Assembly (NCBI GenBank): GCA_963620985.1
Contig: CAVFCI010000002.1
Location: 1-64,000, forward strand
Length of the DNA stretch: 64,000 nucleotides
Origin: F23-B02 sp963620985
GTDB lineage: Bacteria; Bacillota; Clostridia; Oscillospirales; Oscillospiraceae
Direction: 5' to 3'
Shown: piece after piece, positions 25,870 through 34,893 of the stretch
Numbering within the stretch: the stretch's first letter is position 1
Layout: each line of letters begins with the position of its first letter
Translations under genes and position numbers: made by a program
Notes under the pieces: generated by a model
Told to the model about the DNA's origin: nothing
Seen by the model: only the letters and a program-made list of their open reading frames with translations
Databases searched by the model: none

Positions 25870-28134
25870 ATGAAACGATTTCTGAGCATAATGCTCGCAT
25901 TGCTGATGCTGCTGAGCCTCGTACCGGCGGCACTGGCTGACAGCGGCGACACACTGACCGTGCAGACGCGCACGGCAAAGTACACCTTCAAGGTGGGCGA
26001 CACCTTTACCTATTCGTATTGGCTGCGCCTCACGCCCGACCTCGTAAACTACAGCGAGGATTATCTTGTCAAGTACATCACAGGTCAGGCCTCCGATCAG
26101 GGCGTTACGCTGCCCGGCTCCTCGCTCGGCAAGCTTCAACTCGGCACACTGACCAAGATGAAGCTCAAATCCGCCGGAGGCAACATCATGTACGACACCG
26201 ACTGCCTGACCCTCGTTTCGGCAAGCATGCCCAACACCAAAAAGGGCTACACCGTGCAGAAAAGCGACGTGCTGGCAAATTCCCTCGTCGATTCCGGCGT
26301 GCTCGACTTCACGAACTCCGACCTCGGCTTCTGGACGGGCAAGGTCAACGATTCGGGCGATCAGACCGTGTTCCAGACGACAAACGTCCTCGTCACCTGC
26401 AAGTTCAAGGTGACCAAGAGCTCGGACACGCCCGTGTACCTGCGCACGCGCCTGCGTCACCTTGAGGTCACGACAAACGGCCTGCTCGGCCTGACGAAGG
26501 GCACGGATATCATCATCGTCCACCGCGATCAGGCCGTGTTCATTCCCTATGAAAGCTACGAGACGATAAACAACGAAAAGCCAAGCGTCGTGCTCAAATC
26601 GCTTGTCGATGACGTGGGGCTCGATATCCGCTACTTCAACACCGCCGGAGACAAAGACGATTACAAGCGCCCCGGCGCGGGAGTGACCGTCAGCATGTAC
26701 GGCTTTACGACCGACGGACGCTACACGAAGCTCAGCACCACGACGACCGGCGACAAGGTGACGTGGTTCTACGATGTGCCCTACGGGCAGTATTACGCAA
26801 ACTGCTCCTTCACCAACGCAAACGGCAATTTCTACGCAACGCCCGACCCCGAAAAGGCAGAGCACATAAACGTTCCGGCTACCGGCGAGGTGCAGGCGCT
26901 GTGGCTTATCCGCAGCGATCCCGCGACGCAGAAGAAGATAGATGTCAGCATCAAATGGGTGGGCGATAACGGCTATCTGACCGTGCGCCCCGATTACCTC
27001 ATGGCCGACCTCAAAAGCAGCGATAATTCGAGCGTCCTGCACAAGCGCCTTATCGAGCGCGACCAGACGAGCGAGAGCTTCGACTGCGTAAATATCTATG
27101 ACGCAGACGGCAATAAGATCACCTACGACCTTAACATCAGCGCGCTCTACGGCGCATCGCAGGTCGTGTCCGGCAGCTCCGTATTCCCGTACACGGTCAG
27201 CATCGACAAGTCCGTAGGCGCTGACGGCGCGGAGGACTTCACCGTCACGCTCGTCTACTGCGGCGACAAGTCCGATATCGGCGGCACGCAGCCGGACGAG
27301 AACGAGCACTACTGGACAGAGCAGACCGCCCTGCGCACCGAGCCCACCTGCACGAGCGAGGGCAAGGCCTATTACATCTGCTCGACCTGCCACCAGACAA
27401 AATACGAGCTGCTCCCTGCCACGGGGCACAGCTGGGATTCCGGCAGTGTCACGAAGGCTCCGACCGCGACGGCGACTGGCAAAATGCTGTATAAATGCAC
27501 GGTCTGCGGTGCGGCAAAGACTGAGGATATCCCCAAAGCAGAGCACAGTCACAGCTATAAAAACGGCGTGTGCACGGTCTGCGGCGCGGCTGATCCCGAC
27601 TATGTAAGACCGGCTGTGCAGTTTACCGATGTGAGCCAAGGCGCGTATTACTATGACGCTGTGCAGTGGGCAGTCGCGGGCGGCATAACCAAGGGTACGA
27701 CAGCGACGACGTTCTCGCCGAACGCAGGCTGCACCCGCGGTCAGGTCGTGACCTTCCTCTGGCGCGAGGCCGGTGAGCCTCTCGTGAGCACCAAGGTCAG
27801 CTTCACCGACGTAGCCCCTGGCTCTTACTGCTATAAGGCCGTTCAGTGGGCAGTCGCAAATGGCATAACAAACGGCACGACAGCTACGACGTTCTCGCCC
27901 GACGCGACCTGCACGCGAGGTCAGATCGTGACCTTCCTCTACCGTGCGGCAGGCTCTCCCGCCGTCAGCGGCTCATGCCCCTTCATGGACGTTCCGTCAG
28001 GCTCCTACTGCCGCAGCGCGGTGCAGTGGGCAGTAGCAAACGGCATAACAAACGGCACGAGCGCCTACACCTTCTCCCCTAACGCTACCTGCACACGCGC
28101 ACAGGTCGTGACCTTTATGTACCGCGCACAGTAG
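25870..28134 (+). CDS. Secreted protein with C-terminal SLH repeats
   Basis: The 754-residue protein has a Sec signal (residues 1-23, ending ALA-D). The next 200 residues form a beta-rich, cohesin-like region (TVQTRTAKYTFKVGDTFTYS), then further beta domains to about 470. A pair of Cys modules follows (YYICSTCHQTKYELLPATGH; LYKCTVCGAAKTEDI) and a CTVCG knuckle. Three SLH domains end the protein (about 580-754), each with FTDVxxGxYYYxAVQWAV and TRGQVVTFLWR-like blocks. SLH domains bind pyruvylated cell-wall polymer, so this is an anchored surface protein. It heads a run of three SLH genes. The ligand of the cohesin-like part is unknown. Confidence 0.85.
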   Translation: MKRFLSIMLALLMLLSLVPAALADSGDTLTVQTRTAKYTFKVGDTFTYSYWLRLTPDLVNYSEDYLVKYITGQASDQGVTLPGSSLGKLQLGTLTKMKLKSAGGNIMYDTDCLTLVSASMPNTKKGYTVQKSDVLANSLVDSGVLDFTNSDLGFWTGKVNDSGDQTVFQTTNVLVTCKFKVTKSSDTPVYLRTRLRHLEVTTNGLLGLTKGTDIIIVHRDQAVFIPYESYETINNEKPSVVLKSLVDDVGLDIRYFNTAGDKDDYKRPGAGVTVSMYGFTTDGRYTKLSTTTTGDKVTWFYDVPYGQYYANCSFTNANGNFYATPDPEKAEHINVPATGEVQALWLIRSDPATQKKIDVSIKWVGDNGYLTVRPDYLMADLKSSDNSSVLHKRLIERDQTSESFDCVNIYDADGNKITYDLNISALYGASQVVSGSSVFPYTVSIDKSVGADGAEDFTVTLVYCGDKSDIGGTQPDENEHYWTEQTALRTEPTCTSEGKAYYICSTCHQTKYELLPATGHSWDSGSVTKAPTATATGKMLYKCTVCGAAKTEDIPKAEHSHSYKNGVCTVCGAADPDYVRPAVQFTDVSQGAYYYDAVQWAVAGGITKGTTATTFSPNAGCTRGQVVTFLWREAGEPLVSTKVSFTDVAPGSYCYKAVQWAVANGITNGTTATTFSPDATCTRGQIVTFLYRAAGSPAVSGSCPFMDVPSGSYCRSAVQWAVANGITNGTSAYTFSPNATCTRAQVVTFMYRAQ

Positions 28135-28155
28135 GTTTGTATGGGCTGTTCTATC

Positions 28156-28183
28156 TTGACATGCATGGCAATTATGTTATAAT
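28156..28183 (+). promoter_or_regulatory. Promoter of second SLH gene
   Basis: TTGACA (28156-28161) and TATAAT (28178-28183) are separated by 16 bases, and the start ATG is 72 bases downstream with AGGAGG before it. The gene is thus transcribed on its own. Confidence 0.8.
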
Positions 28184-28254
28184 CTAAGCATCAATTGCTG
28201 CTTCCGAAGGAACAGCAAAAAAATCCAACATAAGGAATATTATCAGGAGGAAAC

Positions 28255-30633
28255 ATGAAAAAGAGACTTATCAGCATGCTGATGGCAGTTCTCATGATCG
28301 CGTCCCTGCTGCCTGCAAGCGCTCTGGCCGCAGGCGCAGATGTCTGTCCGGCAGACCCCAAGGGCGGAGATCATCAGTACACCACAGTCAGCGTCAAGAA
28401 GGATGCCGATGCAAAGACCCCCGGCGTAAGCGTAAAGGTATGCAAAAACTGCGGTGAGATCGACGAAAGCTCGATCTCCATCAAGGCATTTGCATATCTC
28501 TGGGATCAGTGCAGGACCTGCAAGGAAGGCAAGACCATGACCGTCATTACGGCAAGCTGCCGTAACCCCGGCCTCGTCGTAAGCTACTGCGCAGAGTGCG
28601 GCAAGGCATTTGCCGCCAAGGACTTCGGCAACAAGGCATACAAGGTCGAGGAAGCGCTCGATCACGTCTATTCCGACTTTGAGGTTATCCAGCAGCCGAC
28701 CTGCACCAAGTCCGGCTACGGCTATGCTATCTGCAAGCTCTGCGGCGACCCTGTCGCGTTTGATAACGAGGAAGAGGCCACCGATCTGCTGAATCTTTCC
28801 GACTTCAGCAGCGCTACAGCATACGCAAGCCGTGTTCGTGAGGTCTACAACATGTTTGCACCCACCAATCCCAAGCACGATGATGAAAGCCAGCTCGTAG
28901 CGGTTACCAAGGAGACTGTAACCACCGACAAGAGCGGTGCTACCGTAACTCTCTATCCCGCAAAGGCAGCTGCCCACATCTCCACCGTAGGCGGCGTACA
29001 GTATAAGCTCAACGTAAAGACCGGCGAGTATGAAAAAGTAGAAGGAACTGCTGATTTTGAAGTCGGTTACACCGGCGATAAGATCTGCCCCGACTGCGAC
29101 ATGGGCTTCAAGGTCGGCGAGGATATAGAGCACGAATATGTAAATTCCAAGGACGGCGAATTCCCCGAGATCAGCTCAACCACCGGAAAGTGGGTCAACG
29201 GCAGTGCCGACACCATCAAGTGCGAGGATTGCAGATACACCGGCGGCGCTTCCATCAAGCACCTGACCCAGTGGTACGACACCGACGCTGCGAAAGAGCC
29301 CAACTGCACTGAGCCAGGCTGTGCCGCTACCCTGTACTGGATAGACAAGAACGGCGAGGTTCAGCATAAAGCCGGCGCTGAGAAGAAGGAGCTCGGCCAC
29401 AACTATGTCCTCGTCGAGGGTCAGGCAGCGACCTGCCTTGCGGACGGCTACGAGTATGTAAACTACAAGAAGTGCACCCGCTGCGGCGATACCACCGGCG
29501 ACGACACCAAAAAGATCACGCTTAAAGCCCCCGGCAAGCACGATTATCAGCTCGTGTCCATCGTTGACGCTACCTGCGAGCATCAGGGTCTGAGCTACAA
29601 GCAGTGCAAGGTCTGCGGCGAGAAGGTTTATGATGGCAAAGTTCTGTACACCGAGCTCACTGCCATGGTAGCGCACACCGCTGCCGACAAGCTCGCAAAC
29701 GTCAAGGAAGCTACCTGCACCGAGGCAGGCTACACCGGCGACACCGTCTGCAAGTTCTGCGGCACCGTCATGGAAGAGGGCAAGGAGATCACCATGCTCG
29801 AGCACACTCCCGTTGACGTTGCGGCAAAGGCTCCCACCTGCACCGAGGCAGGCATCACCAAGGGCACTATGTGCTCTGTCTGCAAGACCGTTCTGACCGC
29901 TCAGGAGACCGTTCCCGCGCTCGGCCACAAGACCGAGGTCCAGAACGCGAAGGAAGCCACCTGCACCGAGGCAGGCTACACCGGCGACACCGTCTGCACC
30001 GTCTGCAAGGAGACCATCAAGAAGGGCGAGGTCATCAACGCACTCGGCCACAGCTACATCAATGGCATCTGCACCCGCTGCGACGCAAAGCAGCACGGCT
30101 ACAATCCGTTCAGCGACGTTAAGTCCGGCCCGTACTATGACGCTATTCTCTGGGCATACGAAAACGGCGTGACCGAGGGCAAGGCCGACGGCACCTTCGG
30201 CGTAAACGACAAGTGCACCCGCGCCCAGATCGTCACCTTCCTGTACCGCGCAGCAGGCTCGCCCGATGTCGCGGCTACCGTGAAGAATCCGTTCACCGAC
30301 GTTTCGTCCAAGAGCCCGTACTACAACGCTATCCTCTGGGCTGTTTCCAAGGGCATCACCACCGGCACGACCGCAAGCACCTTCAGCCCGAACGCAGCCT
30401 GCACCCGCGCCCAGATCGTCACCTTCCTGTGGCGCTATGAGGGCAAGCCCATTGTAAGCGCTCTGAATAATTTCAGCGACGTAAACTCCTCCAGCGTGTA
30501 CTACAACGCCATCATGTGGGCAGTCGATGAGGGCATCACTCAGGGCATCACCAAGACCAGCTTCGAGCCCGGCACCGCATGCACCCGCGCTCAGGCAGTC
30601 ACCTTCATTTACCGCGACTTCTCGTCCAAGTAA
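28255..30633 (+). CDS. Secreted Cys-knuckle repeat protein with SLH anchor
   Basis: The 792-residue protein has a signal peptide (residues 1-25). Its body is built from many short modules with two CxxC pairs, such as KEATCTEAGYTGDTVCKFCG and APTCTEAGITKGTMCSVCK, ending at each repeat in a small hydrophobic strand plus LGH. Three SLH domains cover about 615-792 (NPFSDVKSGPYYDAILWAYE; FTDVSSKSPYYNAILWAVSK; FSDVNSSSVYYNAIMWAVDE). It has its own promoter and a terminator. The CxxC modules look like paired metal knuckles or disulfide units, known from many Clostridial surface proteins without a defined role. Confidence 0.86.
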   Translation: MKKRLISMLMAVLMIASLLPASALAAGADVCPADPKGGDHQYTTVSVKKDADAKTPGVSVKVCKNCGEIDESSISIKAFAYLWDQCRTCKEGKTMTVITASCRNPGLVVSYCAECGKAFAAKDFGNKAYKVEEALDHVYSDFEVIQQPTCTKSGYGYAICKLCGDPVAFDNEEEATDLLNLSDFSSATAYASRVREVYNMFAPTNPKHDDESQLVAVTKETVTTDKSGATVTLYPAKAAAHISTVGGVQYKLNVKTGEYEKVEGTADFEVGYTGDKICPDCDMGFKVGEDIEHEYVNSKDGEFPEISSTTGKWVNGSADTIKCEDCRYTGGASIKHLTQWYDTDAAKEPNCTEPGCAATLYWIDKNGEVQHKAGAEKKELGHNYVLVEGQAATCLADGYEYVNYKKCTRCGDTTGDDTKKITLKAPGKHDYQLVSIVDATCEHQGLSYKQCKVCGEKVYDGKVLYTELTAMVAHTAADKLANVKEATCTEAGYTGDTVCKFCGTVMEEGKEITMLEHTPVDVAAKAPTCTEAGITKGTMCSVCKTVLTAQETVPALGHKTEVQNAKEATCTEAGYTGDTVCTVCKETIKKGEVINALGHSYINGICTRCDAKQHGYNPFSDVKSGPYYDAILWAYENGVTEGKADGTFGVNDKCTRAQIVTFLYRAAGSPDVAATVKNPFTDVSSKSPYYNAILWAVSKGITTGTTASTFSPNAACTRAQIVTFLWRYEGKPIVSALNNFSDVNSSSVYYNAIMWAVDEGITQGITKTSFEPGTACTRAQAVTFIYRDFSSK

Positions 30634-30648
30634 TATCAATAATTCAAG

Positions 30649-30681
30649 CAGCTCCACGTCTCAGGCGTGGAGCTGTTTTTT
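30649..30681 (+). terminator. Terminator after second SLH gene
   Basis: CAGCTCCACG (30649-30658) pairs with CGTGGAGCTG (30666-30675); a seven-base loop and T6 complete the structure. Confidence 0.88.
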
Positions 30682-30709
30682 ACAGTTTTACAGATAGGAG
30701 TGAGAGCAT

Positions 30710-31720
30710 ATGAAGAAGAGAGCACTCGGCGCGTTTTTGGCGCTGCTTTTGCTGCTTGCCGCCCTGCCGGTATCCGCGCTGGCCGACGGAGCCTGCGGCG
30801 AGAACACGCTCTGGTCGCTGTCGGACAGCGGCGTACTGACGATATCCGGCACGGGTGACATGGCCGGCTTCGAGCTTGGCGGCGCACCGTGGTACTCCCG
30901 CCGCGGCGAGATTCGGCGGCTCATAGTCGCAGACGGCGTGACGGGCATCGGCAGCGCCGCGTTCTCAGGCTGCGGCCTTATCGCCGAGCTTGAGCTTCCG
31001 CTGACGCTGCAACGCATCGGCGACAGTGCCTTTGACGATGTGTACGGCCTCAAAAGCGTATATTACGCAGGCTCTATCGCGCAGTGGAAGGCTGTGGAGA
31101 TCGGTCTCGGCAACAGCTTCGGCACGGCGCAGCTCGTGTGCGCCGACAAAAGCGAGCCGTTTTCGGATATCTCCGGCTGGTGCCGCGACTATATCGTCAC
31201 CTGCTACATGGCCGATATCGTCGGCGGCTTTCCCGACGGCACGTTCCGTCCCGCGCTGAGCGTCACCCGCGCCCAATTTATCATGATGCTCTATAACCTG
31301 GGCGGACGACCGCCCGCGCCGGATGTGCAGCTCGGCTTTTCCGACTGCGCGGACATCGCAGAGGTCTATACCGCGGCGGTGAAATGGGGCACAAGGGCGG
31401 GCATCATCATGGGCTTTGCCGACAACAGCTTCCGCCCGAACGCCAGCATAAGCCGTGCGCAGATGGCGGCGTTTGCCTACCGCTTCCTGAGCCTCGGAGT
31501 GAGCGGCGCGGTGCTTGACGAGTGCCGTGCGCCGAACGCCTTCCGCGACTACGGCGGCATTTCCGAAAGCTACCGCGAGGCCGTGGACGTGATGGCGAAC
31601 ATCGGCGTTATCCAAGGCTACCCCAACGGCAGCTACGCGCCCAACGGCATCGCAACACGCGGTCAGTCCGCCGCAGTCATGGCGCGCCTGCTGAGCGCCC
31701 TCACCGAGCTGCGGGAGTAA
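30710..31720 (+). CDS. Secreted leucine-rich-repeat-type protein with SLH domains
   Basis: A 336-residue exported protein: signal peptide (1-25), then a stretch of BspA/LRR_5-type repeats (WSLSDSGVLTISGTGDMAGF, IRRLIVADGVTGIGSAAFSG, LPLTLQRIGDSAF; residues about 32-130) and three SLH units to the C-terminus (ending FRDYGGISESYREAVDVMAN, then YPNGSYAPNGIATRGQ). BspA-like repeats mediate binding to host or matrix proteins in other bacteria. It is the shortest of the three SLH proteins in tandem. ATG 30710 has GGAG about ten bases upstream. Confidence 0.85.
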   Translation: MKKRALGAFLALLLLLAALPVSALADGACGENTLWSLSDSGVLTISGTGDMAGFELGGAPWYSRRGEIRRLIVADGVTGIGSAAFSGCGLIAELELPLTLQRIGDSAFDDVYGLKSVYYAGSIAQWKAVEIGLGNSFGTAQLVCADKSEPFSDISGWCRDYIVTCYMADIVGGFPDGTFRPALSVTRAQFIMMLYNLGGRPPAPDVQLGFSDCADIAEVYTAAVKWGTRAGIIMGFADNSFRPNASISRAQMAAFAYRFLSLGVSGAVLDECRAPNAFRDYGGISESYREAVDVMANIGVIQGYPNGSYAPNGIATRGQSAAVMARLLSALTELRE

Positions 31721-31730
31721 AATTAAAGAC

Positions 31731-31763
31731 CGGCGGCAGAGGCTCAGTCCTCTCCGTCGGTCA
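31731..31763. terminator. Hairpin between convergent SLH and XRE genes
   Basis: An imperfect stem of about 12 pairs is formed by GACCGGCGG...AGG and CCT...CCGTCGGTC on either side of a short loop, in the 44-base gap between the two convergent genes. The T-run is weak. Confidence 0.5.
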
Positions 31764-31764
31764 A

Positions 31765-32082
31765 TTACTGTTCTGCTTTTGTAAGCGCTTCGACGAGCGT
31801 CAGCAGCGCCGATATCTGCTCCGGCGGCAGCTGCTTTATCAGCTCCGAAAGCCTTCTGAGTGCTGCCGGATCGGGCGCAGCGGTGTCGAAAAATTCCTTG
31901 GGAGTGATCTCGAGAAACTCACATATGTAGAAAAAGTTCTGCATCGTCGGAAACGCCTTTCCGTTTTCGATGGTGTTGATGTAGCCCGGGTTCTGCCCGA
32001 TCGACAGACTCATGTCGCGCGCCGAAACGCCTTTTCCGGCTCTGAGCTGAGCAAGCCTGCGAGCAAAGTTTTCTTCGTACAT
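31765..32082 (-). CDS. Small XRE-family transcriptional regulator
   Basis: A 105-residue protein with a full HTH_XRE domain at residues 6-65 (FARRLAQLRAGKGVSARDMS, GQNPGYINTIENGKAFPTM, FLEITPKEFFD) and a short leucine-rich C-terminal helix. AAAAGGAGG is positioned eight bases before ATG 32082. The 256-base region 32083-32338 up to the alanyl-tRNA editing gene has no other gene and would hold the divergent promoters. Its target is unknown. Confidence 0.88.
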   Translation of the reverse strand: MYEENFARRLAQLRAGKGVSARDMSLSIGQNPGYINTIENGKAFPTMQNFFYICEFLEITPKEFFDTAAPDPAALRRLSELIKQLPPEQISALLTLVEALTKAEQ

Positions 32083-32338
32083 TTAATCGCCTCCTTTTTA
32101 GTAAGCGCTGAACAAATGACTGTCAGTACTTCATTAACATATTATATCTGCCGCTCAGGCAAAATCATTCCAATATATCTGACATTTTCCTCGCAATAGC
32201 ACATTTGTTCTGATATCGCCTAATGAATGTCTTAGACCATCTCCCCTCCCCTGCAAATTTCGCATTTTGCTTATTTCCCGATTGAATAGCGTGCAGTAAA
32301 ATGTTATTATCATAAAAAAACAAAACGGAGCGATGAAA

Positions 32339-33505
32339 ATGACAGAAAAGCTTTACTATATCGACAGCCACATGAAGAGCTTCACGGCGCGTGTCACCTC
32401 CTGCGAGCAGAGCGGCGAGCGATACCTCGTCACCCTCGACCGCACGGCCTTTTTCCCCGAGGGCGGCGGTCAGCTCGGCGACAGCGGCACGATAGGCAAT
32501 GTGCGCGTTTTCGATACGCACGAGAAAAACGGCGAGGTGCTGCATTATGCAAGCCAGCCGCTCGAGGTCGGACGCACTTACGACTGCGCGATAGACTGGG
32601 AAACTCGCTTTCGCAGGATGCAGAACCACTCCGGCGAGCATATTTTATCGGGACTCGTGCATAAGAAATACGGGTACAGCAACGTCGGCTTCCACATGGG
32701 CAGCGACGTTGTGACGATTGACTTCGACGGCGAGCTCACCTGGGAGCAGCTTTGCGAGCTCGAGCGCGAGGCAAACCGCGCCGTCGCCGCAAACTATAAG
32801 GTCACAGCGACCTTCCCGCCCGAGGAGGTTCTCAAAGCGTTAGAGTACCGCAGCAAGCTCGAACTCACGGAAAACGTGCGCATCGTCGAGATAGAAAACA
32901 CCGATATCTGCGCCTGCTGCGCGCCGCACGTTGCCTCCACCGCTGAGGTCGGAACCGTGCGCATACTCACAGCCGAGCGCCGCCGCCGCGGCGGCGAGGG
33001 CGTGCGAATAACCATGCTCTGCGGCCTCGACGCTTACGAGCACGAGGTCGTCATCAGCGAGAACAACACGGAGATATCAACGCTCCTGTCGGCAAAGCGC
33101 AGCGAGACCGCTGCCGCCGTGCGCAGGCTCATGGCCGAAAACGAAAGGCTCAAGGCGCACTCGGCGGAGCTGTGCCGCGCGCTTGCCGCGGTGAAGGCCG
33201 AGGCAATAGAGCCCTGCGAGGGCAATATCTGCCTGTTTGACAGCGTTCTGGACGAGCCCGCGCTCCGTGCGCTCGTAAACGAGGCGGTGAAGAAATGCAC
33301 GGGCATCGCGGCAGTGTTCTCCGGCAGCGACGAAACCGGCTACCGCTACATCATCGGCAGCGCCGGAACAGACCTCCGAAAAGCGGCGAAGATCATAAAC
33401 TCAGAGCTGTCCGGACGGGGCGGCGGCAGCAGCGAAATGATACAGGGTAGCTGCACAGCGTGTTCAGAAAAAATTAAAGATTTTTTGACTAATTTTACGT
33501 TTTAG
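32339..33505 (+). CDS. Free-standing alanyl-tRNA editing protein (AlaX-L type)
   Basis: AlaX proteins hydrolyse Ser-tRNA(Ala) or Gly-tRNA(Ala) made in error by AlaRS. The 388-residue product has an AlaRS-like N-terminal region (DRTAFFPEGGGQLGDSGTIG), the zinc site HSGEH (about 98-102) and its second half CCAPHVASTAEVG, then a helical linker and a DHHA1-like C-terminus (IAAVFSGSDETGYRYIIGSA, GRGGGSSEMIQGSCTA). The long form with DHHA1 is AlaX-L. ATG 32339 is preferred to 32333, since GGAG then has an eight-base spacing. The gene stands alone. Confidence 0.92.
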   Translation: MTEKLYYIDSHMKSFTARVTSCEQSGERYLVTLDRTAFFPEGGGQLGDSGTIGNVRVFDTHEKNGEVLHYASQPLEVGRTYDCAIDWETRFRRMQNHSGEHILSGLVHKKYGYSNVGFHMGSDVVTIDFDGELTWEQLCELEREANRAVAANYKVTATFPPEEVLKALEYRSKLELTENVRIVEIENTDICACCAPHVASTAEVGTVRILTAERRRRGGEGVRITMLCGLDAYEHEVVISENNTEISTLLSAKRSETAAAVRRLMAENERLKAHSAELCRALAAVKAEAIEPCEGNICLFDSVLDEPALRALVNEAVKKCTGIAAVFSGSDETGYRYIIGSAGTDLRKAAKIINSELSGRGGGSSEMIQGSCTACSEKIKDFLTNFTF

Positions 33506-33580
33506 ACACGTTATACTGATATGTATAACAAAAACAAGGTAAAAGAGGCACTAAAAGTTGATTTATCCTACAAATAATAA

Positions 33581-33609
33581 TTGACAATATTATGACAGTT
33601 TGTTAAAAT
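33581..33609 (+). promoter_or_regulatory. Promoter of the 2-hydroxyacyl-CoA dehydratase cluster
   Basis: TTGACA (33581-33586) and TAAAAT (33604-33609) are 17 bases apart. Transcription would start near 33616, which excludes ATG 33600 as the start of the first gene and supports GTG 33681. Confidence 0.75.
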
Positions 33610-33680
33610 GGATAAATAGAAAAAGGGTAGAATATACCCTTAAAAGGACTCAGCAAAATATTTTTTATGGGGGGTTATCC

Positions 33681-34892
33681 GTGAGAGACCTTAAGCACCT
33701 GATTTACTTTGAGAACCTGCTTCAGGATGCCAACAACGAGTTGGTCCAGCAGGCAAAGGCTGAGGGTAAATATGCCATCGGCTATACCTGCTACTTCATG
33801 CCCGAAGTACTTCTCGACCTGCCCGGCTGCTTCTCTGTTCGTCTGAGAGCGCCGCGCTGCTCATCACCCGACATAGCGACCTACTACATGTCATCTCGCG
33901 TATGTCACTACGGCAGAAGCCTTTTCGAGCGCGCACTCGAAGGCGGCTTCAACTTCCTCGACGCACAGATGGCGACCGAGACCTGCACCGTCACCTGCCG
34001 CTTCCAGGAGCACATCAAGCCCAAGCACCTTGACTCCGTCAAGGACATGAACGTCATCCAGAACGACAATTTCTTCTGCGAGTTCACCGACGTTCCCTAC
34101 AAAAACACCGAGAACGATTATGAGTATTTCACCGCTCAGCTGAACGCCCATGTCCTCACCCCGCTGCACGAGAATCTCGGAATCGACGTTTCCGACAAGG
34201 CTCTCAAGGAAGCCATCAAGCAGCACAACGAGGTCTGCAAGCTCATAAACGAGATCGGCGACTACCGCAAGCTCGAAAATCCGACCATCACCGGCTATGA
34301 GTTCCACGTCATCCAGCTCGTATCGCTGGTATGCCCGAAGTACCTCATCCTGCCCTACCTGCGCGAGACCGCAAAGGAAATGAAGACCCGCAAGCCCGAC
34401 GAGAAGTGGCCGTTCCGCTGCAAGGTCGTGCTCGCAGGCTCCGAGAACGACGATCCCTGCTTCACCCAGCTTATCGAGAGCTGCGGCGCAGAGGTCGTCT
34501 GCGACCGTTACTGCTACGGCGCTGTCGAGTCACGTCAGCCCATCGTAGTGGAAAAGGGCGAGAAGCCCCTTTACGCGATCGCAAAGCACTACCTCAAGAC
34601 CTCCAACTGCCCGCGCTTCATGCCGCAGGACGAAATGCGTGCAAGAAAGCAGCGTCTGGCAGACCTCGTCAAGGAATACAATGCAGACGGTCTTATCGTT
34701 TGCTCCAACAAGTTCTGCGAGTACTGGAGCTACGAGCGTGTCATCGACACCATCGTTATGAAGCGCGACTTCGGCATCCCCGTATGCTCGATCGAGAAGG
34801 AGTACATAAACACCGCTTCCGGTCAGCTCCGCACCCGCTTCCAGGCATTCGTTGAATCTGTCGAGATCAAGAAGATTCAGGAGGGCAAGTAA
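33681..34892 (+). CDS. 2-hydroxyacyl-CoA dehydratase/benzoyl-CoA reductase-type subunit (first)
   Basis: Members of this family form the two [4Fe-4S]-bearing subunits that remove water from 2-hydroxyacyl-CoA, or reduce benzoyl-CoA, after one-electron activation. The 403 residues keep the family signs: IGYTCYFMPEVLL near residue 35, CHYGRSLFERA, DDPCFTQLIESCGAEVVCDR, and CSNKFCEYWSYE near the end. GTG 33681 has GGGGGG about seven bases upstream. It lies one base before the second subunit gene, with a further microprotein and activase downstream. No CoA-transferase or dehydrogenase gene is near, so the substrate cannot be told. Confidence 0.85.
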   Translation: MRDLKHLIYFENLLQDANNELVQQAKAEGKYAIGYTCYFMPEVLLDLPGCFSVRLRAPRCSSPDIATYYMSSRVCHYGRSLFERALEGGFNFLDAQMATETCTVTCRFQEHIKPKHLDSVKDMNVIQNDNFFCEFTDVPYKNTENDYEYFTAQLNAHVLTPLHENLGIDVSDKALKEAIKQHNEVCKLINEIGDYRKLENPTITGYEFHVIQLVSLVCPKYLILPYLRETAKEMKTRKPDEKWPFRCKVVLAGSENDDPCFTQLIESCGAEVVCDRYCYGAVESRQPIVVEKGEKPLYAIAKHYLKTSNCPRFMPQDEMRARKQRLADLVKEYNADGLIVCSNKFCEYWSYERVIDTIVMKRDFGIPVCSIEKEYINTASGQLRTRFQAFVESVEIKKIQEGK

Positions 34893-34893
34893 G

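Noticed and set aside
25852..27639. 595-codon open frame on the minus strand opposite the first SLH gene
   Set aside because: It has no recognisable domain and mirrors codon bias of the GC-rich SLH gene, which has a signal peptide, SLH domains and a ribosome-binding site.
29176..30657. 493-codon minus-strand frame opposite the second SLH gene
   Set aside because: Low-complexity Gly/Ala/Leu/Val translation, a shadow of the repeat-rich gene on the plus strand.
33600..33680. Upstream start (ATG 33600) for the first dehydratase subunit
   Set aside because: It lies between the -35 and the -10 of the visible promoter, so it would not be in the transcript; GTG 33681 has a strong ribosome-binding site.
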